Positions 44,410-52,131 of a DNA stretch of 64,000 bases are shown here, piece by piece. A model generated the notes under the pieces. It searched no databases. It saw only the letters and a list, made by a program, of their open reading frames with translations, and was not told the DNA's origin. The translations under genes were made by a program, and so were the position numbers. The DNA comes from JAWLHJ01 sp039587535 (GTDB taxonomy: Bacteria; Gemmatimonadota; Gemmatimonadetes; Longimicrobiales; Gaopeijiaceae). Numbering within the stretch: the first letter of the stretch is position 1; every line of letters starts with the position of its first letter. The stretch is from NCBI GenBank assembly GCA_039587535.1, contig JBDHIF010000006.1, positions 45,169-109,168 on the forward strand, in the 5' to 3' direction.

Positions 44410-45306
44410 TCAGCCGTATCCCATGCCCTGGAGGGCGGCGCTCGCGGCCCTTCGGGCCCCGGCCTCGTACGAGGAGCCGAACAGGTTCACGTGCACGAGC
44501 AGGTAGTAGAGCTGGTAGAGGTCACGCTTGAAGGCCACGTACTCCGGGGACACGGGTCGGGCGGCGTTGTAGGCGTCGTAGAAAGTCTTGCCGAAGCCGC
44601 CGAACAGCTCCGACATGGCCAGGTCGACCTCCCCGTCGCCGATGTAGACCGCGGGATCCACGAGCACCGGACGCCCATCCGGGGTGCTGAACGCATTCCC
44701 GCTCCAGAGGTCGCCGTGGACGAGCTCGGGCCGCACGACGCCCGACAACGATTGGGCGGCGGCCTCGACAACCCGGTCGAATCGATCGTCTTCCAGCCGC
44801 CCGGCGCGACGGGCCTGGAACAGCTGCGGGCCCAGTCGCGCGTCTCGCCAAAATGCTCCCCAGTCCGGGTTGTCCGGATTCCGTTGCGGAAGGGATCCGA
44901 TCCAGTTGTCCCGCTCCCACCCGAAGGACTCGGCATCGGCCGAGCCGTGGATCCGGGCCAGGGCCTCGCCCAGGGCGGTATCGGCCTGGCCCGGGCCTGC
45001 CTCGACGAACTCCATGAGGAGCCAGGCAGGCGAGCCGTCACTCCAGGCCAGGGGCTCGGGGACCAGGGTGGCACCCACCGCGCCCAGGGCGCGCAACCCG
45101 TCGGCCTCCGCATCGAACATTCCCGCTGGCGTGTCGGAGCTCCATTTCAGGAAGTAGGCATCCCCCGAATCCGTCTCCAGCCTCGATCCGTTGTGGATGC
45201 AACCGCCCCCGACCGGGCGGACGCGGGAGATCTCGCCGTTCCTGCCCAGGGTGGACAGGGCCTCGGTGACGCGGGTGGAGAGCCCGCGGGGGAGCCCGCC
45301 AGTCAC
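44410..45306 (-). CDS. Fructosamine kinase-family protein
   Basis: This 298-residue member of the fructosamine-3-kinase family has a P-loop-like PVGGGCIHNGSRLETDSG, LKWSSDTPAGMFDAEADGL, the catalytic LVHGDLWSGNAF and VLVDPAVYIGDGEVDLAMS. Bacterial members phosphorylate ribulosamines and erythrulosamines bound to protein lysines, which makes the adduct unstable and repairs glycation. The start is GTG at 45306 overlapping the phosphatase stop (GTGA). The pairing with a low-Mr phosphatase gene recurs in bacteria and is thought to supply the dephosphorylated sugar adduct. Confidence 0.9.
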   Translation of the reverse strand: MTGGLPRGLSTRVTEALSTLGRNGEISRVRPVGGGCIHNGSRLETDSGDAYFLKWSSDTPAGMFDAEADGLRALGAVGATLVPEPLAWSDGSPAWLLMEFVEAGPGQADTALGEALARIHGSADAESFGWERDNWIGSLPQRNPDNPDWGAFWRDARLGPQLFQARRAGRLEDDRFDRVVEAAAQSLSGVVRPELVHGDLWSGNAFSTPDGRPVLVDPAVYIGDGEVDLAMSELFGGFGKTFYDAYNAARPVSPEYVAFKRDLYQLYYLLVHVNLFGSSYEAGARRAASAALQGMGYG

Positions 45307-45800
45307 GACCCCTTGGCCAGTATGTGGTCGAGCAGCGCCTCGCAGGACCGACGCACCATCTCGTAAACCGTCTCGAAGCCGCTGGCTCCGCCGTAGTACG
45401 GGTCCGGGACATCTCCCTCGCCGGCGGGGTCGAAGTCTCGAAGCAGGCGGAGCTCGGCGCCGTCTTCCACGCCGGCGCCGATGCGCTCCAGCTCCGCGAG
45501 GTTGTCGCGGTCCATGGCGATGATGTAGTCGAACTGCTCGAGGTCCGCTCGCACGGCCTGACGCGCTCGACTTTCGAGTGCTACGCCATGGCTCTCAGCC
45601 ACCATGGTGGCTCTGGCGTCCGGTGGCTCGCCGACGTGCCAACCACCGGTCCCCGCGGAGTCGATCTCGAAGCGGTCCTGGAGGCCCCGCTCGGCGACGA
45701 GCTCCCTTAAGACACCCTCCGCCAGCGGTGACCGGCAGATGTTGCCGAGACACACGAAAAGGATCGAGATGCGGTCGGAACGTTCATGGTCTTTATCCAT
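45303..45800 (-). CDS. Low-molecular-weight protein-tyrosine-phosphatase-like
   Basis: The 165-residue enzyme has the P-loop FVCLGNICRSPLAEG (Cys near residue 17) and the distal acid in VPDPYYGG, which together define the family. It may act on phosphotyrosine or, given the coupled fructosamine kinase, on 5-phosphates of protein-bound ribulosamines. I set the start at the ATG at 45800, whose upstream spacing fits a leaderless transcript; an in-frame ATG at 45845 lies in the promoter. The two genes are overlapping and must be co-expressed. Confidence 0.92.
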   Translation of the reverse strand: MDKDHERSDRISILFVCLGNICRSPLAEGVLRELVAERGLQDRFEIDSAGTGGWHVGEPPDARATMVAESHGVALESRARQAVRADLEQFDYIIAMDRDNLAELERIGAGVEDGAELRLLRDFDPAGEGDVPDPYYGGASGFETVYEMVRRSCEALLDHILAKGS

Positions 45801-45806
45801 GGTCGA

Positions 45807-45835
45807 AGTTTCCAAACCGCCTACACCCTTGGCAA
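45807..45835 (-). promoter_or_regulatory. Promoter for predicted leaderless mRNA (phosphatase-kinase pair)
   Basis: On the minus strand TTGCCA (45835-45830), a 17-base spacer and GAAACT (45812-45807), with six bases to the ATG at 45800. The -10 is imperfect (G instead of T at the first position), but spacing equals that of the other leaderless candidates. Confidence 0.5.
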
Positions 45836-45926
45836 GGAAGCCCATTACCTTTGAGCGTGAAGCTCCTGGGGTAAGAAGCCTCGGGGTGCGGTAATTCCCC
45901 TGAAGTGCTCAGCAGGAAGATCTCCC

Positions 45927-47186
45927 TTGGAAGACCAGACTTTCGCCGAACTCGGCCTCTCTCCCGAACGTCTCGCCGCCGTCGAGGCTTTGGGGTGGAC
46001 CAAGCCGACGCCGATTCAGCTCAAGGCCATTCCTCCCGGACTCGAGGGGCGGGACGTGGTGGGCATCGCCCAGACGGGAACCGGCAAGACGGCCGCGTTC
46101 ATGATCCCCGGATTGGAGCGAGTCAACGCGGGAGGCGGCCTGCAGATTCTTGTGCTCTGTCCTACGCGGGAGCTCGCCCAGCAGGTCTCGGATGACACGG
46201 TGGGCCTTTCCAAGGGCACGAGCATCCGGAGCGAAGTGATCCATGGTGGCGTGGGCTACGGTCCTCAGATCACTGCCCTCGATCAAGGTTTCGAGGTCAT
46301 CGCTGCCACCCCGGGACGCTTCATCGATCACATGGAGTCCGGGCGTGTCGATCTCTCGAACCTCGCCTACCTGGTGCTGGACGAAGCAGATCGGATGCTC
46401 GACATGGGCTTCCGGCCTCAGATCGAGCAGATCTTCCGCGGCATGAGGGGCAAGCGTCAGACCATGCTCTTCAGCGCCACGATGCCGCACGGTGTGCATG
46501 ATCTTGCCCTGAGGTTGACCGAGGATGCCGAGTGGATCGAGGCGACTCCGGCGGGAACGACGGCCGAAGGCATCGATGAGCGGTTCTTCTCGGTGAAGCC
46601 CGATAAGAAGCCCGAGCTGCTGTTGAACTTGATGACAGAGCCGGGGTGGGATCAGGTGCTGATCTTCACACGAACGAAGGCCGGCGCGGACGTCCTCGAG
46701 CGGCGTCTGGAGCGCGAGGGGATCACCGTAGACGTCATGCACTCCAATCGGCAGATGAAGCACCGCACGAGGGCGTTGGATCGGTTCGCGACCGGAAAAG
46801 TCCGCGTGCTGGTCGCCACGGACGTTGCGCAGCGCGGGTTGGACGTGGAAGGAATCAGCCACGTCGTGAACTACGACGTGCCGCTGGACCCCGAGGACTA
46901 CGTCCACCGCATCGGACGCACGGGCCGTGCCGGCGCCACGGGTACGGCCGTGACCTTCGTCACGGCCGGTGACCTCGGAGCCATGAAGAGCCTCGAGCAT
47001 CGGCTGGGGCGGAGTGTCGACCGGGAGCATCTTCCCGAGTTCGACTACGCCGGGACGCCTCAGACGGAGGCCCGCTCGGCCGCGAAGCGCGGCCGGAAGA
47101 GCCGATCGCCCCATGGAATGGGGTCGAAGTCGGCGGACGACCTGAGCGCAGAGGAGCTGGAAGCGCTCCTGAATCCTGGATCTTGA
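45927..47186 (+). CDS. rhlE: DEAD-box RNA helicase (RhlE-like)
   Basis: The 419-residue helicase has all motifs intact: Q motif (F..LGL, GWTKPTPIQ), AQTGTGKTAAF, PTRELAQQV, TPGR, VLDEADRMLDMGF, SAT, LIFTRTKAGAD, ATDVAQRGLDVEGISHVVNY and HRIGRTGRAG. A basic C-terminal tail (KRGRKSRS) ends in a short acidic helix. RhlE-type helicases remodel RNA in ribosome assembly and decay. The start is TTG at 45927 with AGGA about ten bases upstream. It serves as an internal control for the degenerate homologue at 40424-41983. Confidence 0.93.
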   Translation: MEDQTFAELGLSPERLAAVEALGWTKPTPIQLKAIPPGLEGRDVVGIAQTGTGKTAAFMIPGLERVNAGGGLQILVLCPTRELAQQVSDDTVGLSKGTSIRSEVIHGGVGYGPQITALDQGFEVIAATPGRFIDHMESGRVDLSNLAYLVLDEADRMLDMGFRPQIEQIFRGMRGKRQTMLFSATMPHGVHDLALRLTEDAEWIEATPAGTTAEGIDERFFSVKPDKKPELLLNLMTEPGWDQVLIFTRTKAGADVLERRLEREGITVDVMHSNRQMKHRTRALDRFATGKVRVLVATDVAQRGLDVEGISHVVNYDVPLDPEDYVHRIGRTGRAGATGTAVTFVTAGDLGAMKSLEHRLGRSVDREHLPEFDYAGTPQTEARSAAKRGRKSRSPHGMGSKSADDLSAEELEALLNPGS

Positions 47187-47199
47187 ACCTGCCAATCCG

Positions 47200-47610
47200 A
47201 TGATCTTCAAGCGTTACGGGACCAGCTATCAGAGCGTCGAAGCGAACTTCGATTCGAAGGCACTGAACGAGGTCTCCTTCCGACGGGATCGAAAGGAGTC
47301 GTTTGCCGCCGATGAGTTGGACACACGCTACGAGGCTCAGGGCGTACACGAGCTCGTAGCCGAAGCCGAGGGGGACGTTCAGGATGCGACCGAGGCGCTG
47401 CTTCTGGAGCGCCTCGAAGCTCAGCTGCAGGAGATCGTGTCGGGGCTCGAGCCCGGATGGATCGCCGTCGTGGAGAACGAACAAGGCCACGATTATCCCA
47501 AGACTCGACAGAAGATCTCGAACGTGGTGGTGGAGGGTGAGAACCGACTGCGATTCCACTACACCGTCGCCCCGTCCCTCCGGGTGAGCGTCCACCGCCC
47601 TCGGAACTAG
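47200..47610 (+). CDS. Hypothetical protein downstream of the helicase
   Basis: Not recognised. The 136-residue soluble protein starts FKRYGTSYQSVEANFDSKAL and ends VAPSLRVSVHRPRN. It has no signal peptide or membrane segment and is helix-rich and acidic in the middle. It begins 13 bases after the helicase stop on the same strand, so it is likely cotranscribed; an RNA-related role would be guesswork. Confidence 0.6.
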   Translation: MIFKRYGTSYQSVEANFDSKALNEVSFRRDRKESFAADELDTRYEAQGVHELVAEAEGDVQDATEALLLERLEAQLQEIVSGLEPGWIAVVENEQGHDYPKTRQKISNVVVEGENRLRFHYTVAPSLRVSVHRPRN

Positions 47611-48080
47611 TCCGGACGGCCTGAAGAGGTCCGGGGCCAGCATTGGGCAGGCGCGGCACGTTGCCGCCCTTCTCGACGCTCGCGTCCGTGGGGGTTTCCC
47701 CCACAGGCGGATTGGAGCATTGCCCGACTGAACGTGTGAGCACTCCCCGCTAGCCTAAGTCAGCGTGGGGAGGCAAGGTCGCGCAGGACGATCGGAAGAG
47801 CGATCGAGGCCGTTCCTCCCTGGCTCCGCCGGGGGCTCTGGGCAGGAGTAACCGGTGGAGCCCGCGAAAAACGCGGACGTCCGTTGGCGGGAGGGTCACG
47901 GGCGTCACGCCAGGCCCGGTACGGACTTCGGTCCTGCCGGGCCGTTCGCGTTTCCGACCTCGTGCTTGCCTTGGAGCCCACCCGTCTTGCGTCGCAGGGC
48001 CGACTTCGCTCTGCTTTCCCCAGCGACGCCGCGACGGAACGCTACGTTCTGCGGCCGCCACGAACTACAGGAGCAGAGGA
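47611..48080 (+). other. 470-base intergenic region with several strong hairpins upstream of the cupin gene
   Basis: No convincing gene is visible. Structures seen: CCGGAC/GTCCGG (47612-47617 with 47629-47634), possibly the end of the helicase transcript; GTGGGGG-TTT-CCCCCAC (47688-47704); CCGCG-AAAAA-CGCGG near 47860-47876; and a two-tier stem at 47913-47943 with arms GGCCCGG/CCGGGCC enclosing GGAC-TTCG-GTCC. The last two lie within about 230 bases of the cupin start and could be a structured leader. I could not match tmRNA, RNase P, SRP or a known riboswitch consensus by eye. Confidence 0.4.
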
Positions 48081-48437
48081 ATGTCTTCCGTACGTCATGC
48101 CGACAACCTCCCCGCCGAGGAGGTAAAAGCCGGAACCGGGACCACCCGACAGGTGCTCATCGGACCGGACGAGGGACCGAACTTCGCCATGCGCCGCTTC
48201 ATCATGGAGCCGGGCGGGGGAATGCCCATGCACACCAACGCCGTGGAGCACGAGCAGTACGTGCTGCGCGGGAGTGCCCGAGTCCAGATCGGGGACGACA
48301 TCCACGACGTGAAGGCTGGAGATGTCGTCTATATCCCGAAGGGCGTGCCGCACAACTACAGTGCCGGTGACGACGGATTCGAGTTCCTGTGCGTCGTACC
48401 GAACGAGCCTGACAGCATCGAGCTGGTCGAGTGCTGA
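48081..48437 (+). CDS. Cupin-domain protein
   Basis: The 118-residue single cupin has both conserved motifs: GGGMPMHTNAVEHEQYVLRG (motif 1; two His and a Glu for metal binding) and GDVVYIPKGVPHNY (motif 2; third His). Small cupins bind a divalent metal and act as dioxygenases, isomerases or sensors; no substrate can be told. AGGAG and GAGGA precede the ATG. The long structured upstream region may regulate it. Confidence 0.88.
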   Translation: MSSVRHADNLPAEEVKAGTGTTRQVLIGPDEGPNFAMRRFIMEPGGGMPMHTNAVEHEQYVLRGSARVQIGDDIHDVKAGDVVYIPKGVPHNYSAGDDGFEFLCVVPNEPDSIELVEC

Positions 48438-48443
48438 CCGATT

Positions 48444-48457
48444 CCGGCCCGGGCCGG
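48444..48457. terminator. GC palindrome after the cupin gene
   Basis: CCGGCCC-GGGCCGG is a perfect 14-base palindrome starting 7 bases after the cupin stop. It has no loop or T run, so it is only a possible weak terminator or barrier between the cupin gene and the oppositely oriented genes. Confidence 0.25.
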
Positions 48458-48489
48458 TGCCGTGACGGTCGCGGCGCCGGTCGCTCGGG

Positions 48490-48612
48490 TCACTCGAAGT
48501 AGCAGAAGTACTCCCCGCGGATTTCTCCCAACACCGCCCGGTGCGCCTCGATACCGAGCCATTTCAGGCTGCCGCGATCGCCCCCTTTCGGCTCGAATCG
48601 TCGGCTTGCCAC
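48490..48612 (-). CDS. Possible 40-residue small protein
   Basis: A short frame on the minus strand runs from a GTG at 48612 to TGA at 48490 and reads ASRRFEPKGGDRGS then LKWLGIEAHRAVLGEI and RGEYFCYFE. About 80 percent of third codon positions are G or C, as in real genes here, and the sequence looks protein-like with an aromatic C-terminus. It follows 13 bases after the dolichol-kinase-like gene on the same strand. No strong ribosome-binding site, so confidence is low. Confidence 0.35.
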   Translation of the reverse strand: MASRRFEPKGGDRGSLKWLGIEAHRAVLGEIRGEYFCYFE

Positions 48613-48625
48613 GGGTTCGTCTCGC

Positions 48626-49243
48626 TCAGCCCCCGAGTAATGTCACGATGAGAGCGGTGGTCGCCGGGACTGTCAGGTTGTCATCGAGCGGCCAGGATCG
48701 ACGCTCAAGCAGGGTCACTGGAGGCGCCACGATCACGGCGACCCACCAGCCGTGCCGCGGGGCGAGTACCGCCAGCGTAACCAACAGGAACAACGCACTG
48801 CCCTCCGCCGAGCCGCCCATGAAGGGATGGCGCCCCCACCGGCGCCCGAAGTAGCTGGCTGCCGGGTCCGACAGCGCCATGACCAAGATCCCGGATACGG
48901 CCGCTGGCACCGACGCGAAGCTCACGGCCAGCGTGATCCCCAGCATGTACCAGGTGGACGAGGCGATGCCATCGGCTTCCCGAGGTGACGCCAGTGATCG
49001 GAAGAAGCGGAAGAACAGGCGGTTGGCGACCTCGACGCGGAGCCGCACGAGGTCTGCGAGCAGGAGGGCCCCGGAGACGGTCCAGAGGGTCAATGAAACC
49101 AGCTCCGGAGCCAGGGGCCACCACGTGACCGCGCTCGCGATGAGAACCCCGTTGGTGGCGTGGAAGATGCGTCGCCAAGGTTGGGGGCCCCCGGTCCGTC
49201 GGACCAACACGTCCAGCTCCGGCTCGCTCTCCACCGGGTCCAT
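48626..49243 (-). CDS. Dolichol/phytol kinase-like or CDP-diglyceride-synthase-related membrane protein
   Basis: The 205-residue protein has about five or six membrane helices. It carries the signature of the dolichol-kinase/phosphatidate-cytidylyltransferase-like clan: MALSDPAASYFGRRWG, then GGSAEGSALFLLV, and the C-terminal SWPLDDNLTVPATTALIV. Members transfer phosphate from CTP to polyprenols or related lipids, or activate phosphatidate. The ATG at 49243 has GGAGG eight bases upstream, which favours it over an in-frame ATG at 49288. Substrate unproven. Confidence 0.78.
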   Translation of the reverse strand: MDPVESEPELDVLVRRTGGPQPWRRIFHATNGVLIASAVTWWPLAPELVSLTLWTVSGALLLADLVRLRVEVANRLFFRFFRSLASPREADGIASSTWYMLGITLAVSFASVPAAVSGILVMALSDPAASYFGRRWGRHPFMGGSAEGSALFLLVTLAVLAPRHGWWVAVIVAPPVTLLERRSWPLDDNLTVPATTALIVTLLGG

Positions 49244-49449
49244 CAGGTCTTCCTCCGCCACGCAGAGCCTCGCCGCCGGAAGGTTCACGAATACGCCGCT
49301 CCGCGGGGAATGCTACGCGCATCGCCGGGAGAGGCCAGGGGGCGTGGCCCGACGACCAGCCCGGACCCGGTGGCTGTAAGCTGGCCGACGACCTCTCGCT
49401 CGGCTAGCGTGTCCGTGTCCCGCGAGGCATCCGCATCCGTTTCCGTGGA

Positions 49450-50496
49450 GTGAAGATCCAAATGCCGTCGCATGAGCGCGCTTCCGGCCACCGCCCTCGG
49501 GCAGGAGCGGACGAGCGCAGTAGGCTCGCAGCGCCGAGGCGCCTCCTGGGACCGGTGTCGATGGTTCTGATCGTGGCCATCGCGTTGGCCGGCCCCAGAG
49601 CCAGGATGGGCACCCTGGCGGAGGTCCCACAGATCGGGGAAGATGTGGATGCGTACCTCTCCGCGGCCGAGGCCGGCGTGCCGAACATCCGTCCCGGCGC
49701 CGAGAAGGCTGTAGCGTGGATCGATCCGGTATCCCGAGCGCCCACGCCCTGGTCACTCGTCTATCTCCACGGCTTCTCCGCCGACCGACACGAAGTGGAG
49801 CCGCTGGTCTCAGATCTGGCCGGCGGGCTGGGTGCGAACGTGTTCTATGCGCGGCTCGCCGGCCATGGGCGAGACGAGGCGGCCATGGGGGAGGCCACGG
49901 TCGATGCCTGGCTCCGCGACGCCGCCGAGGCCTTGGAGGTAGGGCGCGCGATCGGAGACCGCGTGCTGGTGGTCGGCACCTCCACCGGAGCAACGCTGGC
50001 GCTTTGGGCGGCCAATCGGCCGGAGCTGAAGGAGGACCTCGGGGCACTGGTCCTGCTCTCACCGAACCTCAACCCGCGGGACAGGAGGGCGCGGCTACTC
50101 CTGTGGCCGTGGGGTGGCCTACTCGCTCGCCTGGTGGAGGGCCCGGAGCGCTGTTTCGAGACGTACAACGACGCCCACGCGCGGCATTGGACGGAGTGCT
50201 ATCCGACGTCCGCTCTACTTCCGATGATGGCCCTCGCTGAGCACGTGCGCACTTCGCCGCTCGAAGAGATTCGGATGCCGACCCTCGTGGTCTATGTCCC
50301 GGACGACCAGGTGGTAGATCCGCGTCAGACGGAAGAGGCCTACCAGCGGTTGGGCTCCGACCTGAAAGCCCTCTTCCCGGTGGAAGCACCCGGTGATCCC
50401 GAGCGGCACGTTCCCGCGGGTGCCGCTCTCTCCCCTGAATCGACCGACGAGGTCCTCCGGCGGATCCAGGACTTCGTCGCCGGCCTGCCCGGATGA
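49450..50496 (+). CDS. Alpha/beta-hydrolase with N-terminal membrane anchor
   Basis: The protein of about 348 residues has one membrane segment (SMVLIVAIALAG, about residues 37-48) followed by a lipase-like hydrolase. It shows the oxyanion loop LVYLHGFSADRHE, nucleophile GTSTGATLAL, acid region VVYVPDDQVVD and terminal His in PERHVPAG. This arrangement resembles monoglyceride-lipase or carboxylesterase families. GTG at 49450 or ATG at 49462 could be the start. Its substrate is unknown. Confidence 0.8.
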   Translation: MKIQMPSHERASGHRPRAGADERSRLAAPRRLLGPVSMVLIVAIALAGPRARMGTLAEVPQIGEDVDAYLSAAEAGVPNIRPGAEKAVAWIDPVSRAPTPWSLVYLHGFSADRHEVEPLVSDLAGGLGANVFYARLAGHGRDEAAMGEATVDAWLRDAAEALEVGRAIGDRVLVVGTSTGATLALWAANRPELKEDLGALVLLSPNLNPRDRRARLLLWPWGGLLARLVEGPERCFETYNDAHARHWTECYPTSALLPMMALAEHVRTSPLEEIRMPTLVVYVPDDQVVDPRQTEEAYQRLGSDLKALFPVEAPGDPERHVPAGAALSPESTDEVLRRIQDFVAGLPG

Positions 50497-50544
50497 GCCA
50501 GGGGCCGGGTCCCGACCTCCGATCCGCGATCCACGGAGGAACCC

Positions 50545-50616
50545 ATGAGGCTGGACCTCGAGCCTGGGAGCGCGGGAACACGAACCGTGACCGTGCTCGA
50601 GGGCGAGGCATGGTGA
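50545..50616 (+). CDS. Possible 23-residue peptide
   Basis: An ATG at 50545 with an excellent GGAGGA ribosome-binding site four bases upstream opens a short frame reading MRLDLEPGSAGTRTVTVLEG then EAW and stop. It could be a leader peptide, a remnant of a longer gene, or chance. It lies between the hydrolase and the NmrA-type gene; the rest of this spacer holds only the promoter at 50686. Confidence 0.25.
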   Translation: MRLDLEPGSAGTRTVTVLEGEAW

Positions 50617-50685
50617 CACAGATTCATGCCAGGAACCCCGGCGCGTTAGCCTCCTGGCGCCCGTGTGATGGACACTGGGCCGGCG

Positions 50686-50714
50686 TTGCCTCGCTGTCGC
50701 GCGGCCTGTAAGCT
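50686..50714 (+). promoter_or_regulatory. Promoter for predicted leaderless mRNA (NmrA-type reductase)
   Basis: TTGCCT (50686-50691), 17-base spacer, TAAGCT (50709-50714; extended TG at 50707-50708), then six bases to the ATG at 50721. No ribosome-binding site intervenes. This is the cleanest example of the arrangement. Confidence 0.65.
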
Positions 50715-50720
50715 CGTGAG

Positions 50721-51581
50721 ATGAGCGACCGCATCCTTGTCACTGGCGCCACGGGCATCATCGGCTCCGAGCTCGTTTCCCTGCTCGTGAGCGAAGGCGT
50801 CGACGTCAAAGCCGGGACCCGCAACCCGGACCGGGCTCGTGATCTCTTCGACGCGAGCGTGGAAGTCGTAGAGCTCGACTATCGTCAGCCCGCTACGTTC
50901 GACGCCGCTGTAGAGTGGGCCGATCGAGTGTTTCTGCAGCCGCCCCCGTTCGATCCCGACGCGTACGACACCCTTGCGCCTCTTCTCGACTGGACGGTGC
51001 AGGCCGGATCCGAGCACGTGGTGACCGTGTCGGCCATGGGCATGGAAGTGAGGAGCGACCTGCCCATTCGTCAGCTGGAGGAGCACGTGGCGTCGTTGGG
51101 CGTGGACTACACGTTCCTCCGGCCGAATCTCCTCATGCAGAACTTCCGGCGGGAGTTCCTCGCAGATCGCATCCGGCGGACAGGGGTCTTCAAGATGCCG
51201 GTAGGCGACGCCGCGGTGAGCATGGTCGACGGCCGCGATGTCGCTGCAGTGGCGGCTGCCGCTCTGACTGGTGATGCGCACCTGGGCCGTGCGTACACCC
51301 TCACGGGTCCCGAGGCCATCACCTATGCACGCGTAGCCGAGCTCATCGGGGGCGCGGCAAGCCGCCCGGTGCGTTTCGAGAGCTGTTCCGACGAGGAGAT
51401 GCTCGGGTGGCTCACGGGATCGGGGTGGTCGCCGGAGATCGCCGGTGTGGTCATCGCGATGTACCAGTCGGTGCGCGCCGGGGTGCGGGCAGAGGTGTCC
51501 GGCGACGTCGAGCAGGTGCTGGGCCGCCCGGCCCGCTCCTTCCAGCAGTTCGCGACGGACTACGCGGGGGAGTGGCAGTAG
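50721..51581 (+). CDS. NmrA-like NAD(P)-binding protein
   Basis: The 286-residue atypical short-chain dehydrogenase/NmrA-family protein has the glycine motif LVTGATGIIGSELV at the N-terminus. VTVSAMG and VDYTFLRPNLLMQNF follow in the middle, and the last third is substrate-binding (MLGWLTGSGWSPEIAGVV). Members are redox sensors or NAD(P)H-dependent reductases acting on small quinones or sugars. The active-site Tyr-x-x-x-Lys is not evident, which points to a regulatory or isomerase role rather than classic SDR catalysis. Confidence 0.88.
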   Translation: MSDRILVTGATGIIGSELVSLLVSEGVDVKAGTRNPDRARDLFDASVEVVELDYRQPATFDAAVEWADRVFLQPPPFDPDAYDTLAPLLDWTVQAGSEHVVTVSAMGMEVRSDLPIRQLEEHVASLGVDYTFLRPNLLMQNFRREFLADRIRRTGVFKMPVGDAAVSMVDGRDVAAVAAAALTGDAHLGRAYTLTGPEAITYARVAELIGGAASRPVRFESCSDEEMLGWLTGSGWSPEIAGVVIAMYQSVRAGVRAEVSGDVEQVLGRPARSFQQFATDYAGEWQ

Positions 51582-51647
51582 GAGGGTCGTGCCGCGGGAG
51601 GCTGTCCCAGCTTGGAGTGGCCTTGGGGCTCACCGTCGTCGGCCGGG

Positions 51648-51824
51648 TCAGAATCCCGGTCCCAGGTACTCCACCAGAAGGACGTACAGCACGCCTGCGA
51701 TGGCCACGACTGCGGCCATCTTGAGGAGCCGCTTGAGGAGCGCATACAGGAGCATGGCCAGCACCAGAAGGGCTGGCATCAGGACAATGGGGTTCGCCAT
51801 CAGGAATTCGACGATGTCGTCCAT
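51648..51824 (-). CDS. Small two-helix membrane protein
   Basis: This 58-residue protein reads MDDIVEFLMANPIVLMPALL and continues with LVLAMLLYALL, a short basic loop KRLLK and a second helix VAIAGVLYVLLVEYL. GGAG with a 5-base gap precedes the ATG at 51824. Codon usage and ribosome-binding site support a real gene that standard callers may merge with the longer upstream frame. Function unknown; length and topology resemble small membrane stress or chaperone peptides. Confidence 0.6.
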   Translation of the reverse strand: MDDIVEFLMANPIVLMPALLVLAMLLYALLKRLLKMAAVVAIAGVLYVLLVEYLGPGF

Positions 51825-52131
51825 CCGCGCTCCGGGGGGGTGAGGACGCTCCAGCGGTCGAATCGTTGGCGCAGAGGTCCCGCGCATCCGCTGCGGCGGA
51901 GCCTGGCCGTCGATCCACACCGCCAAAGTGACCTCGGATCGACTCGGGTGTCCAGGGTAGGCCTTTAGCCCGAGTCCCGTTGTCGGGTCTGCCGGATTGG
52001 CGTGCCCTGGGGCCACCGGGTACGTTCCCGGCGCTTCGCGGCTCGTCGGAGGACCGCGCCGGCCCGGGGGTTCGGGGCCACCGGACTTCGGGGCCACTCG
52101 TGGGAGAAGGACAGCACCGGGGAGGGACGCC
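51825..52131. other. Intergenic region, no gene seen
   Basis: About 307 bases between the small membrane gene and the peptide transporter. It contains a short direct repeat (ttcggggccac at about 52071 and 52090) and the GGGAGGGA ribosome-binding site of the transporter at its right end. No promoter stands out and no reading frame looks coding. Confidence 0.4.

Noticed and set aside
47750..48061. Minus-strand frames in the region before the cupin gene
   Set aside because: Arginine/proline-rich translations without domains; structured intergenic DNA explains them better.
47611..48080. tmRNA, RNase P RNA, 6S RNA or SRP RNA in the hairpin-rich gap
   Set aside because: None of the conserved cores of tmRNA, RNase P or SRP RNA could be found by eye, and 6S likeness was too weak to call.
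49377..49382. TAAGCT -10-like hexamer before the hydrolase at 49450
   Set aside because: No -35 at 17 bases and about 67 bases from the start; unlike the clear promoters it lacks both matching elements.
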